This document shows positions 14,150-22,687 of a DNA stretch of 64,000 nucleotides, piece after piece. Positions within the stretch are counted from its first letter, which is position 1. Each line of letters begins with the position of its first letter. The notes under the pieces are model-generated. The model did not search any database. It was not told where the DNA came from and worked only from the letters and a program-made list of their open reading frames with translations. Made by a program: the position numbers and the translations under genes. Source of the stretch: JAMLIA01 sp039810005 (GTDB taxonomy: Bacteria; Chloroflexota; Chloroflexia; Thermomicrobiales; CFX8); assembly GCA_039810005.1 (NCBI GenBank), contig JBDHWD010000003.1, positions 1 to 64,000 on the forward strand, read 5' to 3'.

Positions 14150-16105
14150 CTATTCGCCGCGTTCAATCCCGAGGTGACGGTCATACCAGTCAACGACGCG
14201 CTGGAGCAGGTCGAGCTGATGCTTCCGTTCACCGATCGTGTGCGGCTCGCGCGGGTAGGTGACGAGCTGCGTCTCAACGCCGAGCGCCTTGAGCCCCTCG
14301 TACAGCTCGTAGCCCTGCGACGGTGGGACGCGCGCGTCGGCCGCTCCGTAGAGGATCAGCGTCGGCGTCTTTGCGTTGCCGATAACGCGAATCGGCGACA
14401 ACCGCCAGTGGACTTCAACATCGTCGACGACTGAGCCGAGGTAGGCATCGAAGACGCCGCGCACATCGGCGGTTCCCTGGAAGCTGACCCAGTTGGCGAT
14501 GCCCGCGCCAGAGACGGCGGCCTTGAAGCGATCGCTGTGGGTGATCGTCCAGTTCGTCAGGAAGCCGCCGCCACTCCAGCCGCCGACGACGAGGCGCTCC
14601 GGATCGGCGATGCCTTGCTCGATCATGGAATCAACGCCGGTAATCAGGTCGTCCCAGTCCGGTTCTCCGTAGCAGCCGACGATAGCGCAGAGGAAGTCCG
14701 AGCCCTGGCCGGACGAGCCGCGTGGGTTCGGCATCAGCACGGCGTAGCCGCGCTGCGCCAGGAACTGGCCCCAGTCGTGCCAGTTCGCATACAGCTGGCT
14801 CGTCCACGCACCGCATGGGCCGCCGTGGATGTGCAGCAACAGCGGGTAGCGCTGGCCCTCTTCATAGCCGACCGGCAGGATCAGCAAACCTTCGATCTCC
14901 ATGCCGTCGGTCGACTTCCACGAGACTTCGCGCATCTCACCGAAGTCGTAGTCTCTGATCCACGGGTTGAGATCGGTGACCTTCTGCGGCGTGCCGCCCA
15001 CGTCAGCGACATAGAGGTCGGCGAGTGAGTCCATGTTGGCCCGCGCAAAGGCGACACGCGATCCATCGCGCGACACGCTTAGCGGATTCCCGCTTCGCCC
15101 TGCCGATCCCGCCGGCAAGGTGAAGGCGGCTTCGGCCGACTGCTCCTCGATATCAACGAAGCGGATCGCGTGCTGCTGGCCCTCTTCGATCATTGCCAGC
15201 ATCCTGTCGCCCTCGGGCAACCAGGCGATGCTGGTGAACGAGCCCTTGTAGTCGGGCAGGACGACAGTCGAATCGCCGCCGCCAGCCGGGATGGTGCGCA
15301 GCGAGAACAGCGACGGCATCTCACGCTCGCAGGCGATGAAGCCCAGCGTCGAGCCATCCGGGCTGTAGAGCGGTCGGTCGCCGAGGCCGGGGAAGTTGCC
15401 GAGGTTGTTCATCGTCCCGTCAAGATCGAACGTCGCCAGATCGGGCGAGAACAGGAAATCAGCCTTCGGACCGGGTGCGACGATCGCGGCGAGCCCCTTC
15501 GAGTCCGGTGCCCAGGAGAACGCGCGACCCGAAAGCGAACCGACATGCAGCCCCTCTGGCGAGATGCGTCGCGGTTCGGGGAACCCGGTTGCGGCACGCG
15601 GGTCTTCGGGCACATCAATCACCCAGAGCGTCGCACGCTTGAGGTCGGCGTCAACGACCAGCCAGTCCTCGCGCTCCTCCTTGCGCCGCTTCTCATCTGG
15701 GGACTCGCCGTCCATCGAGGTAAACGCGATCTGCTTACCGTCCGGCGACCAGTCGAGGTCGGTGACTGGCCCGTCGTGGTTGGTCAGGCGCACTGCCTCG
15801 CCGCCGTTAACGGCGATGACGTAGGCCTGTGGTGAGCCGGACTTCAGGCGGTCCGAGAGAAACGCGACCGACGTACCGTCCGGCGACCAGCGCGGCGACC
15901 CATCGGCGGCCTCGGAAGTCGTCAACCGTCGCGGCTTGCCGCCATCGGAATCGACGATCCAGATGGCGCTCGTCCTGGCCTCACCTTCGACCGACGCAGC
16001 GGTCGTGACGTACGCGACCTGCTTGCCATCCGGTGAGATCTGGATGTCAGCTAGCATCGTTGCAGAGACTGCTACCTCAAATGGCAGCATACGAATATCG
16101 GACAC
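14150..16105 (-). CDS. S9 family peptidase, second copy
   Basis: A 651-aa prolyl-oligopeptidase-type enzyme with a TolB/WD40-like propeller (repeated S-P-D-G-x-x-V/I-A-F/Y blades in the first 350 residues) and a C-terminal hydrolase. The nucleophile Ser is at 511 in G-G-W-S-G-G-G, with a later G-A-A-D-A-R-V-P-P (Asp) and R-E-P-H-T (His). No signal peptide, so likely cytosolic. The GTG start follows AAGGAGAATCC, which overlaps the stop region of the upstream amidohydrolase gene only 10 nt away, so the pair forms an operon. It is clearly related to the S9 gene at 8321 but well diverged, with G-Y instead of the usual Y-G-G at the active-site loop. Confidence 0.93.
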   Translation of the reverse strand: MSDIRMLPFEVAVSATMLADIQISPDGKQVAYVTTAASVEGEARTSAIWIVDSDGGKPRRLTTSEAADGSPRWSPDGTSVAFLSDRLKSGSPQAYVIAVNGGEAVRLTNHDGPVTDLDWSPDGKQIAFTSMDGESPDEKRRKEEREDWLVVDADLKRATLWVIDVPEDPRAATGFPEPRRISPEGLHVGSLSGRAFSWAPDSKGLAAIVAPGPKADFLFSPDLATFDLDGTMNNLGNFPGLGDRPLYSPDGSTLGFIACEREMPSLFSLRTIPAGGGDSTVVLPDYKGSFTSIAWLPEGDRMLAMIEEGQQHAIRFVDIEEQSAEAAFTLPAGSAGRSGNPLSVSRDGSRVAFARANMDSLADLYVADVGGTPQKVTDLNPWIRDYDFGEMREVSWKSTDGMEIEGLLILPVGYEEGQRYPLLLHIHGGPCGAWTSQLYANWHDWGQFLAQRGYAVLMPNPRGSSGQGSDFLCAIVGCYGEPDWDDLITGVDSMIEQGIADPERLVVGGWSGGGFLTNWTITHSDRFKAAVSGAGIANWVSFQGTADVRGVFDAYLGSVVDDVEVHWRLSPIRVIGNAKTPTLILYGAADARVPPSQGYELYEGLKALGVETQLVTYPREPHTIGERKHQLDLLQRVVDWYDRHLGIERGE

Positions 16106-16115
16106 GGATTCTCCT

Positions 16116-17327
16116 TTATTCCTTGTTCGCCATTGGCGGCTGAACACCTACCTGACGCTCCGGGAGCTTTGCCCAGGAGTGCATTGGTCGCTCGGAAGTG
16201 CGCGGCAGTTGCACACCATCGACGAGTGTCGCGGTCGCACTGAGCAGCTTGCCGCCCTCCCGACGAGCCATGTCAGTATCGAAGAAGCTGTAGTCGCCGT
16301 CATCGAGCCGGAATACTGCCACGTCGGCAGGAGCGCCGACCGCAAGCGTGCCCATATCCGGACGGCGCATTGCCCTGGCCGCGTTGGTCGTCGCACGGGC
16401 GATCACGTCCGGCAGGCTCATGCCCAGATTGAGGAACTTCGACAACGTCGTCGGCAGATCAAACATGGGCCCCTGCCGGGCAGTCTGGTGAATGTCGCTG
16501 GAAATGACGTCCGGCAAGACGCCCTGATCCAGCATCGCTTCGGTGACCTCGTAGGAGAATGAGCCGGTGCCGTGGCCAATGTCGAGCACCAACCCCTGCC
16601 GTTGCAGCTCGGCGATCTCCGGCAGAATCTTGCCGTTGTCGTCCATGATGCGCATGTCGCCGCCGCTGAAGCAGTGGGTCAGGATGTCGCCGGGCCGCAG
16701 CAACGTCGCGACCTCCTGGATGGTCGGTGGCCCCGAGCCGATGTGCACCATCAACGGTAGCCCGACCTTGTCGGCCAGCTCGCGAGCGCGCTCGACGGCC
16801 AGCATACCAACGCCGCGCGTCGTCCGTCCGTCGATGCGCGCCTTGATGCCGAGGATCAGGTCGCGGTTCTCGTCAACAATCGAGGCAGCCAGATCGACGT
16901 TCAGATAGTCCGGGTTCGACAGTTCCCACGACGGCGCGACGAGACCAATCGCCGACAGGTTCAGCAGCGCGAAGATACGCGCCTTACTCGGCTCAACAAC
17001 ATAGCGCCGGAAGCCGGGGAATGTGTACGAGCCGGCGCTGCCGACATCGAGCCAGGTTGTGACGCCACTGACGGCTGCGACCGGATCCGCTTCGATCCCC
17101 CAGTAGGTCACGCCCCAGTAAATGTGCGTGTGCAGATCGATAAGCCCCGGTGTGACGATCCGGTCGGTCGCGTCGATAACCTCCTTCGCGCCGGACGGAT
17201 CGATACCCGCTGCGACCTCAGCGATCTTGCCGTCTGTGACCGCGACGTCCAGCATGCCATCTACGCCGGACGCGGGGTCGATGACGCGGCCGCCCCGGAT
17301 GAGCGTGTCGATTCCTGCTGTTGGCAT
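16116..17327 (-). CDS. amidohydrolase (dihydroorotase-like metal-dependent hydrolase)
   Basis: A 403-aa amidohydrolase-superfamily enzyme. Visible are the H-T-H pair in D-L-H-T-H-I-Y-W-G, a candidate carbamylated Lys in G-I-K-A-R-I, metal His residues in M-V-H-I-G and L-T-H-C-F-S-G, and the catalytic Asp in S-S-D-I-H-Q. The N-terminal small beta domain (I-R-G-G-R-V-I-D-P-A-S-G) is typical. It resembles the amidohydrolase/deacetylase subgroup acting on N-acyl or cyclic amides; the exact substrate is unknown. The ATG is preceded by GGAG; a longer in-frame start exists 75 nt upstream without a site. It is first in an operon with the S9 peptidase, suggesting use of peptide- or amide-derived nutrients. 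Confidence 0.9.
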   Translation of the reverse strand: MPTAGIDTLIRGGRVIDPASGVDGMLDVAVTDGKIAEVAAGIDPSGAKEVIDATDRIVTPGLIDLHTHIYWGVTYWGIEADPVAAVSGVTTWLDVGSAGSYTFPGFRRYVVEPSKARIFALLNLSAIGLVAPSWELSNPDYLNVDLAASIVDENRDLILGIKARIDGRTTRGVGMLAVERARELADKVGLPLMVHIGSGPPTIQEVATLLRPGDILTHCFSGGDMRIMDDNGKILPEIAELQRQGLVLDIGHGTGSFSYEVTEAMLDQGVLPDVISSDIHQTARQGPMFDLPTTLSKFLNLGMSLPDVIARATTNAARAMRRPDMGTLAVGAPADVAVFRLDDGDYSFFDTDMARREGGKLLSATATLVDGVQLPRTSERPMHSWAKLPERQVGVQPPMANKE

Positions 17328-17490
17328 CTCTCCAGGCTCCCCTCCCAATAGCGAGTATTCGCATGGCCCGGACAACCTACCGGGGTCGTCGCGTTGCGTC
17401 AATGGCCTGCTGCGCCTATCGCGAAAAACCCGCGCTTCATCTACTATGCCCAGCGGTCGAGACCATGAGTGAGTGATGAAGAGGAGCAGT

Positions 17491-18339
17491 ATGAACGTCT
17501 ACATCTCGGTGGATATGGAAGGCATTACCGGCATCGTCCACGGCGACATGATGGGCGCAGAGGGTCGCGAATACGATCGTGGCCGCCGGCTCATGACCGG
17601 CGACGCCAGTGCAGCAGTCGAGGGCGCAGTCCGAGCCGGGGCCGACTACATCCTCGTCGCCGATGGACACGGACCGATGCGCAACATCTTCTTCGAGGAG
17701 TTGCACCCCGCCGCGCACCTGATGTCCGGCAGCGCCAACGCGCGCGACTATTGCCAGCTGCAGGGCGCCGACGCCCGCACGTTCGACGCGGCGCTCTTCG
17801 TCGGTTACCACGCTATGGCGCAGACCTACGACGCCGTCCACCCGCACACGATTGCCGGCGTGGCCGTTCACGAGCTGCGCGTCAATGGCAAAGCGCACGG
17901 CGAGACCGGACTCAACGCCGCGATCCTCGGCGCGCTCGGCATCCCAGTCGTCCTCGTGACCGGCGACCTGACAACGACCGGCGAGGCGCGCGCCTTCCTC
18001 GGCGAGCAGATCGAGACGGTCGCGGTGAAGGAGGCCTGCGGACGCAACGCCGCGATCTGCAGACCGCTGAAGGCCGCCCAGGACGACATCACCGCTGCTG
18101 CCGAGCGCGCGCTGTCGCGGCTCGACGAAGCCAGGGTCTACGCGCCCGGCGACCCGCTGCGGATCGAGGTTGATTTCCTGACGATGCAGCAGTGCGATCG
18201 CGCAGCCCGCACCGCCGGTATCGAGCGTATCAGCCCGATCACGATCGCCGTCCAGGGCGAGGGCGCATGGGAGCAGTACCGGAATCTATGGGCCGGGCTG
18301 CGTTCCTCGCTGTACGAGCCGGCTTCATGGCTCGCCTGA
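17491..18339 (+). CDS. M55 family D-aminopeptidase (DppA-like)
   Basis: A 282-aa protein of the M55 family, decameric zinc aminopeptidases that act on D-Ala-D-Ala and related D-amino-acid peptides. The N-terminal signature S-V-D-M-E-G is at residues 6-11, and H-G-P in V-A-D-G-H-G-P and H-A-M in G-Y-H-A-M fit the other metal ligands. The G-E-T-G-L-N-A-A block near 140 is also typical. The ATG at 17491 follows GAGGAG; an alternative ATG 18 nt upstream overlaps that site. It is likely cytosolic and may recycle D-amino-acid dipeptides from wall turnover. It is followed after 46 nt by the propeller protein gene. Confidence 0.92.
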   Translation: MNVYISVDMEGITGIVHGDMMGAEGREYDRGRRLMTGDASAAVEGAVRAGADYILVADGHGPMRNIFFEELHPAAHLMSGSANARDYCQLQGADARTFDAALFVGYHAMAQTYDAVHPHTIAGVAVHELRVNGKAHGETGLNAAILGALGIPVVLVTGDLTTTGEARAFLGEQIETVAVKEACGRNAAICRPLKAAQDDITAAAERALSRLDEARVYAPGDPLRIEVDFLTMQQCDRAARTAGIERISPITIAVQGEGAWEQYRNLWAGLRSSLYEPASWLA

Positions 18340-18385
18340 TGCGGCCCGCGTAGCCCGACCCACGAACGCTCAGAAAGGAGACGGC

Positions 18386-21300
18386 ATGTCTCGGCAAGCA
18401 ATCCTCGATCGACTCGACTGGCGCTCGATCGGCCCAACCCGCGGAGGGCGGGTTACAACGGTCAGCGGCGATCCCGATCACGTCGGCACGTTCTATTTCG
18501 GCTCCACGGGTGGCGGCGTCTGGAAGACGGATGACGCCGGCTCGACCTGGCAGAACGTCTCCGACGGCTACTTTCGCCGCGCGTCGGTCGGTGCGATTGC
18601 CGTTGCTCCTTCCGATCCGAACGTCATCTACGTCGGCATGGGTGAGACAACCATCCGTGGCAATGTCTCACACGGCGATGGCATCTATCGCTCAACCGAC
18701 GCCGGCCAGACCTGGCAGCACATCGGCCTCGGCGCGGTCCACCATATCGGCCGCGTCGTCGTTCATCCGACGAATCCGGACCTCGTCTGGGTTGCGGCCT
18801 TCGGTCACGCCTGGGGTCCCAGCTCCGACCGGGGCGTCTACCGCTCGAAGGACGGTGGCGCAACCTGGGATCGCGTGCTTTTCGTCAACGAGCGCACCGG
18901 CGCGAACTTCATCGAAATCGACCCGATGAATCCGCGCATCCTGTACGCCTGCTTCTGGGAAGCTCAACGTGGCCCGTACTACCTGAACAGCGGCGGACCC
19001 GGCAGCGCGATCTTCCGCTCGACCGATGGTGGCGACACCTGGCAGGAGATCACGAAGAACCCCGGTATGCCGCCGGGCGACAAGGGCAAGATGGAGGTCG
19101 CTGTCGCCGCGAACGGCAACCGCATCTGGGCGATCGTTGAGGCCGATCAGTTCGAGAAGCACAACGGCGTGTACCGCTCGGAAGATCGTGGCGAGACCTG
19201 GCAGCAGCTCTCCAGCGACACGAATCTCACCGGCCGGCCATGGTATTTCAACCACATCCGCGCCGATCCGCGCGACCCCAACACTGTCTGGGTACTGAAC
19301 TTCGAGATCTGGCGCTCGGTCGACGGCGGCTCAAACTACTCCGTCGTCTCCGGCCCGCACGCCGACTACCACGACCTGTGGATCGATCCGGTCAATACCG
19401 ACCGCGCGATCCTCGGCGGCGACGGCGGCGGCTGCGTCAGTTTCAACTACGGACAGAGCTGGTCAACGGTCTACAACCAGCCGACTGGCGAGTTCTATCA
19501 CGCTGCCGTTGACTCTCGGTACCCATATCGCGTCTACGGCGCACAGCAGGACAACACGACGATGAGCGTGCCGAGCCGCTCGAACACCGACGCGATCGCG
19601 ATGACCGACTGGTACGAGATTGGCGGCGGTGAGTCCGGTTACATCGCCATCCGACCGGACGACCCGAACATCATCTACGCCGGCGCCCAGGCCGGCACGC
19701 TCACCCGCTACGACCACGCGCGCGGCCAGAAGCTCGACATCGCCGTCTGGCCCGATAGCAATCGCGGGGCAGGAGCGGAAGGGTATAAGTTCCGCCCGAA
19801 CTGGACATCGCCGACCATCCTCGCGCCGGACGATCCCAACGTCCTCTACTACGGCACGAACGTCGTCCATCGTTCAACCAGCGAAGGCCGAGCCTGGGAC
19901 GTCATCTCGCCGGATCTGACCCGCGCCGACCCGGAGACGTTGCACTCCTCTGGTGGTGAGATCACGAAGGACAACAGCGGCGCTGAGGTGTATGCGACCA
20001 TCTTCACGATCGCCGTCTCGGCGCTCGATCCGCAGGTGATCTGGGCCGGTTCCGATGACGGCCTCGTCCACGTCTCCCGCAACGGCGGCGAGACCTGGGA
20101 GGGCGCGACCCCGTCAACAATCCCCGACTGGGCCCTGATGAGCCTGATCGACGCGTCGCCGCACGATCCGGCGACTGCCTGGCTGGCAGCCACGCGCTAC
20201 AAGCTCAACGACTTTCAACCCTACATTTATGTCACGCGCGACTACGGCAAGAGCTGGACGAAGATCACCAACGGTATCCCGACCAATGTCTTCACCCGCG
20301 TCGTCCGTGAGGATCCGACCGTGCCCGGCCTGCTCTACGCCGGCACCGAGGTCGGCATCTACGTCTCGTTCGACGCTGGTGAAAGCTGGCAGCCGATGGG
20401 TGGCACCGCGCCAGAGACGGCCCGTCTCGGCCTGCCGGTCGTGCCAATTCATGATCTGTTGATCGTCGGCGACGAGCTGCTCGTCTGCACGCACGGACGC
20501 TCGTTCTGGATTCTGGACGACCTGACGCTCGTGCGCCAGCTGGCCAACGACGACGCGACAGGTAAGGCGCATCTCTTCCAACCGAAGGACACCGTGCGCT
20601 CGAAGCGACTGAGCGGATTTGGCAACAGCGAAACGCCCGATCGCAACTACCTGTTCGTTGGCGGCATCGTTCAAACGTACGTGTCAGTCACGGACTACTG
20701 GGGGCAGAAGCGACGACGCTTCCTCGATGCCGGCAATAACCCCGATGACGGCGTGGTCTTCTACTACAACCTCGCCGACGAGCCGAAGGAGCCGATCTCG
20801 CTGACGATCCTCGACGCCAACGGCAACGAGGTGCGGTCGTTCAGCAGCAAGCCGAAGAATGGCAGCGGCGACGCGAAGGAGACGTACATTCCCGCAATCG
20901 CCGGGCTGAATCGTTTCGTCTGGGACATGCGCTATCCCGACGCCGTCAGGCTGGTGGCCAAGGGCGGCGACCAGGCCGCGACGGCTGGGCCGCGTGCTGT
21001 GCCGGGTCAATACGAAGCGCGGCTGGTCGTTGGAGACGCGACCTCCTCGCAACCTTTCACCATCCTGAAGGACCCGCGCTACGATGCGACGCCGGAGGAC
21101 TTACAGGCGCAGTTCGACTTCCTGATCCAGGTGCGCGACAAGCTCTCCAAGACAAACACCGCGATCAATCGCATCCGCTCGGCCCGCGATCAGATTGAGC
21201 GCTGGATCGAGCGCACGAAGGACAGCGAGGCCGGAGAAACGATCGCGGCTAAGGGCAACGAGATCAAGGACGCGATTGGCGCGGTCGAAGCGGAACTGAT

Positions 21301-21559
21301 CCAGGTGCGCGCCAACAGCCCGAAGGACACGCTCGCCCTGCCGGTGATGCTCAACTCCAAGCTCGCTCGGGTCGCAAATGCGGCGGCAAGCGCCGACGAG
21401 CCGCCGACGCGCCAGGCGCAGGATGTCTTTGCTGAGCTTTCGCAACGCGTTGACGAGCAGGTCGCTCGTGTCAACGAGACGCTCAAGCGCGAAATACCGG
21501 CGTTCAACGCTCTCGTCAACGCGGCCAATCTCGACCCGGTCGTGATTGGCGACGAGTAA
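18386..21559 (+). CDS. Asp-box (BNR/VPS10-like) beta-propeller protein
   Basis: A 1,057-aa protein built from many Asp-box repeats of the form S-x-D-x-G-x-T-W: about nine copies, for example T-D-D-A-G-S-T-W, S-T-D-A-G-Q-T-W, S-K-D-G-G-A-T-W, S-E-D-R-G-E-T-W and S-R-N-G-G-E-T-W. They are spread over the first 700 residues and indicate one or two sortilin/sialidase-like propellers. A beta-rich domain follows, then a helical C-terminus. The family is usually annotated as VPS10/glycosyl hydrolase-like, but no catalytic site is evident. It starts directly at M-S-R-Q-A-I with AAGGAG upstream and has no signal peptide, which is unusual because many relatives are exported. Its place between M55 and Ntn hydrolase genes suggests a part in peptide or amide metabolism; function unknown. 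Confidence 0.85.
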   Translation: MSRQAILDRLDWRSIGPTRGGRVTTVSGDPDHVGTFYFGSTGGGVWKTDDAGSTWQNVSDGYFRRASVGAIAVAPSDPNVIYVGMGETTIRGNVSHGDGIYRSTDAGQTWQHIGLGAVHHIGRVVVHPTNPDLVWVAAFGHAWGPSSDRGVYRSKDGGATWDRVLFVNERTGANFIEIDPMNPRILYACFWEAQRGPYYLNSGGPGSAIFRSTDGGDTWQEITKNPGMPPGDKGKMEVAVAANGNRIWAIVEADQFEKHNGVYRSEDRGETWQQLSSDTNLTGRPWYFNHIRADPRDPNTVWVLNFEIWRSVDGGSNYSVVSGPHADYHDLWIDPVNTDRAILGGDGGGCVSFNYGQSWSTVYNQPTGEFYHAAVDSRYPYRVYGAQQDNTTMSVPSRSNTDAIAMTDWYEIGGGESGYIAIRPDDPNIIYAGAQAGTLTRYDHARGQKLDIAVWPDSNRGAGAEGYKFRPNWTSPTILAPDDPNVLYYGTNVVHRSTSEGRAWDVISPDLTRADPETLHSSGGEITKDNSGAEVYATIFTIAVSALDPQVIWAGSDDGLVHVSRNGGETWEGATPSTIPDWALMSLIDASPHDPATAWLAATRYKLNDFQPYIYVTRDYGKSWTKITNGIPTNVFTRVVREDPTVPGLLYAGTEVGIYVSFDAGESWQPMGGTAPETARLGLPVVPIHDLLIVGDELLVCTHGRSFWILDDLTLVRQLANDDATGKAHLFQPKDTVRSKRLSGFGNSETPDRNYLFVGGIVQTYVSVTDYWGQKRRRFLDAGNNPDDGVVFYYNLADEPKEPISLTILDANGNEVRSFSSKPKNGSGDAKETYIPAIAGLNRFVWDMRYPDAVRLVAKGGDQAATAGPRAVPGQYEARLVVGDATSSQPFTILKDPRYDATPEDLQAQFDFLIQVRDKLSKTNTAINRIRSARDQIERWIERTKDSEAGETIAAKGNEIKDAIGAVEAELIQVRANSPKDTLALPVMLNSKLARVANAAASADEPPTRQAQDVFAELSQRVDEQVARVNETLKREIPAFNALVNAANLDPVVIGDE

Positions 21560-21655
21560 CGTCATATCCAGCCCGGGCATCTTTGATTGGGGAGGGCAAA
21601 TGTGCCCGCCCCACGTCTCGGGGCAGACCCGAGTGATAGCAGGGAGCAACCTGAC

Positions 21656-22621
21656 GTGGCTTCATCACCAGAAGGGACAGTCGGAATCGTCGTCGGCAGC
21701 GCCAACGCGCGAGTCGGCATGCAGGCCGCGATCGACGTGCTGAAGGATGGGGGCAGCGCGCTCGATGCCGCCATCGCCGCCGTGCGCTGTGTCGAGGATA
21801 ACCTGGAGGACTTTGGGGTCGGCACCGGCGGTATCCCGAACCTGCTCGGCGAGGTTGAGCTCGACGCGACGGTCATGGACGGCAAGACGCTGGCGGCCGG
21901 TGCGGTCGGCGCAGTCAAGGGCTACCCGCACCCGATCGACATCGCCCGCAAGGTGATGGAGGAGACGCCGCACGTCATGCTCGCCGGCACAGGCGCGGAG
22001 CTTTTCGCCGAAGCGCACGGCTTCGAGAAGGCCGAGCTGCTGACGCCGGAAGCCCGCGAGGTCTGGCGCGCCCGCATCATCGGCGATGTCGAGACGTCCA
22101 GCAACGCCTACGAAGACCAGTACTCGACCTACATGACGACAGTGCGCCACTGGAAAGAGCTCCTGCACGACAAGATCTTCGGCACGACGAACGTCATCGC
22201 GCGCGACCTGCAGGGCAACATCGCCTGCGCTGTCTCAACCTCCGGCTGGGGCTTCAAGTGGCCGGGCCGCCTCGGCGACTCGCCGATCATCGGCGCAGGC
22301 AACTACGCCGACAATCGCTACGGCTCGGCCGCTTGCACCGGACGCGGCGAGATGGCGATTCGCTGCGCATCGGCCCACAGCGTCGTGACCTACCTGCGTT
22401 TCGGCATGTCGCTGGAAGAAGCGCTTACGACGGCGATGCAGGATCTCAGCCACCTCGTCGACCCGTACGCCGAGCGCTCGAACGTCATGAACATCGTCGC
22501 GATGGATGCGCTCGGCAATGTCAACGCCGCATCCACCGCCGAGGGTGCGGGCTATGTCGTCCAGACCGTCGAGATGGATGAGTTCGAAGAGCGAACGCGA
22601 ATGGTTGTGCCGCTGGGATAA
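21656..22621 (+). CDS. Ntn-hydrolase asparaginase-like (isoaspartyl peptidase / glycosylasparaginase family)
   Basis: A 321-aa member of the T2 Ntn-hydrolase family, which self-cleaves to free an N-terminal Thr nucleophile and then hydrolyses Asn side-chain amides, beta-aspartyl peptides or GlcNAc-Asn. Seen are the N-terminal G-S-A-L-D-A-A-I-A-A-V-R block, a likely cleavage site at F-G|T-T-N-V-I-A with Thr177, and the oxyanion/substrate loops S-T-S-G-W-G-F-K-W-P-G-R-L-G-D-S-P and G-A-G-N-Y-A-D-N. The pattern is closest to glycosylasparaginases. The GTG at 21656 has AGGGAG upstream; a longer in-frame start 69 nt earlier is unsupported. It follows the propeller gene by 96 nt and ends at a strong hairpin. 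Confidence 0.9.
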   Translation: MASSPEGTVGIVVGSANARVGMQAAIDVLKDGGSALDAAIAAVRCVEDNLEDFGVGTGGIPNLLGEVELDATVMDGKTLAAGAVGAVKGYPHPIDIARKVMEETPHVMLAGTGAELFAEAHGFEKAELLTPEAREVWRARIIGDVETSSNAYEDQYSTYMTTVRHWKELLHDKIFGTTNVIARDLQGNIACAVSTSGWGFKWPGRLGDSPIIGAGNYADNRYGSAACTGRGEMAIRCASAHSVVTYLRFGMSLEEALTTAMQDLSHLVDPYAERSNVMNIVAMDALGNVNAASTAEGAGYVVQTVEMDEFEERTRMVVPLG

Positions 22622-22636
22622 CGGCAGCGTCCGGAC

Positions 22637-22664
22637 GTCAGCCGCGCCGATTGGCGCGGCTGAC
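22637..22664. terminator. perfect 12-bp hairpin between convergent genes
   Basis: GTCAGCCGCGCC (22637-22648), loop GATT, and GGCGCGGCTGAC (22653-22664). It lies 15 nt past the asparaginase-like gene and 23 nt beyond the stop of the convergent helicase gene. No T-run. Confidence 0.65.
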
Positions 22665-22687
22665 TCATCGGCGAGAGAGCCGGCCGC

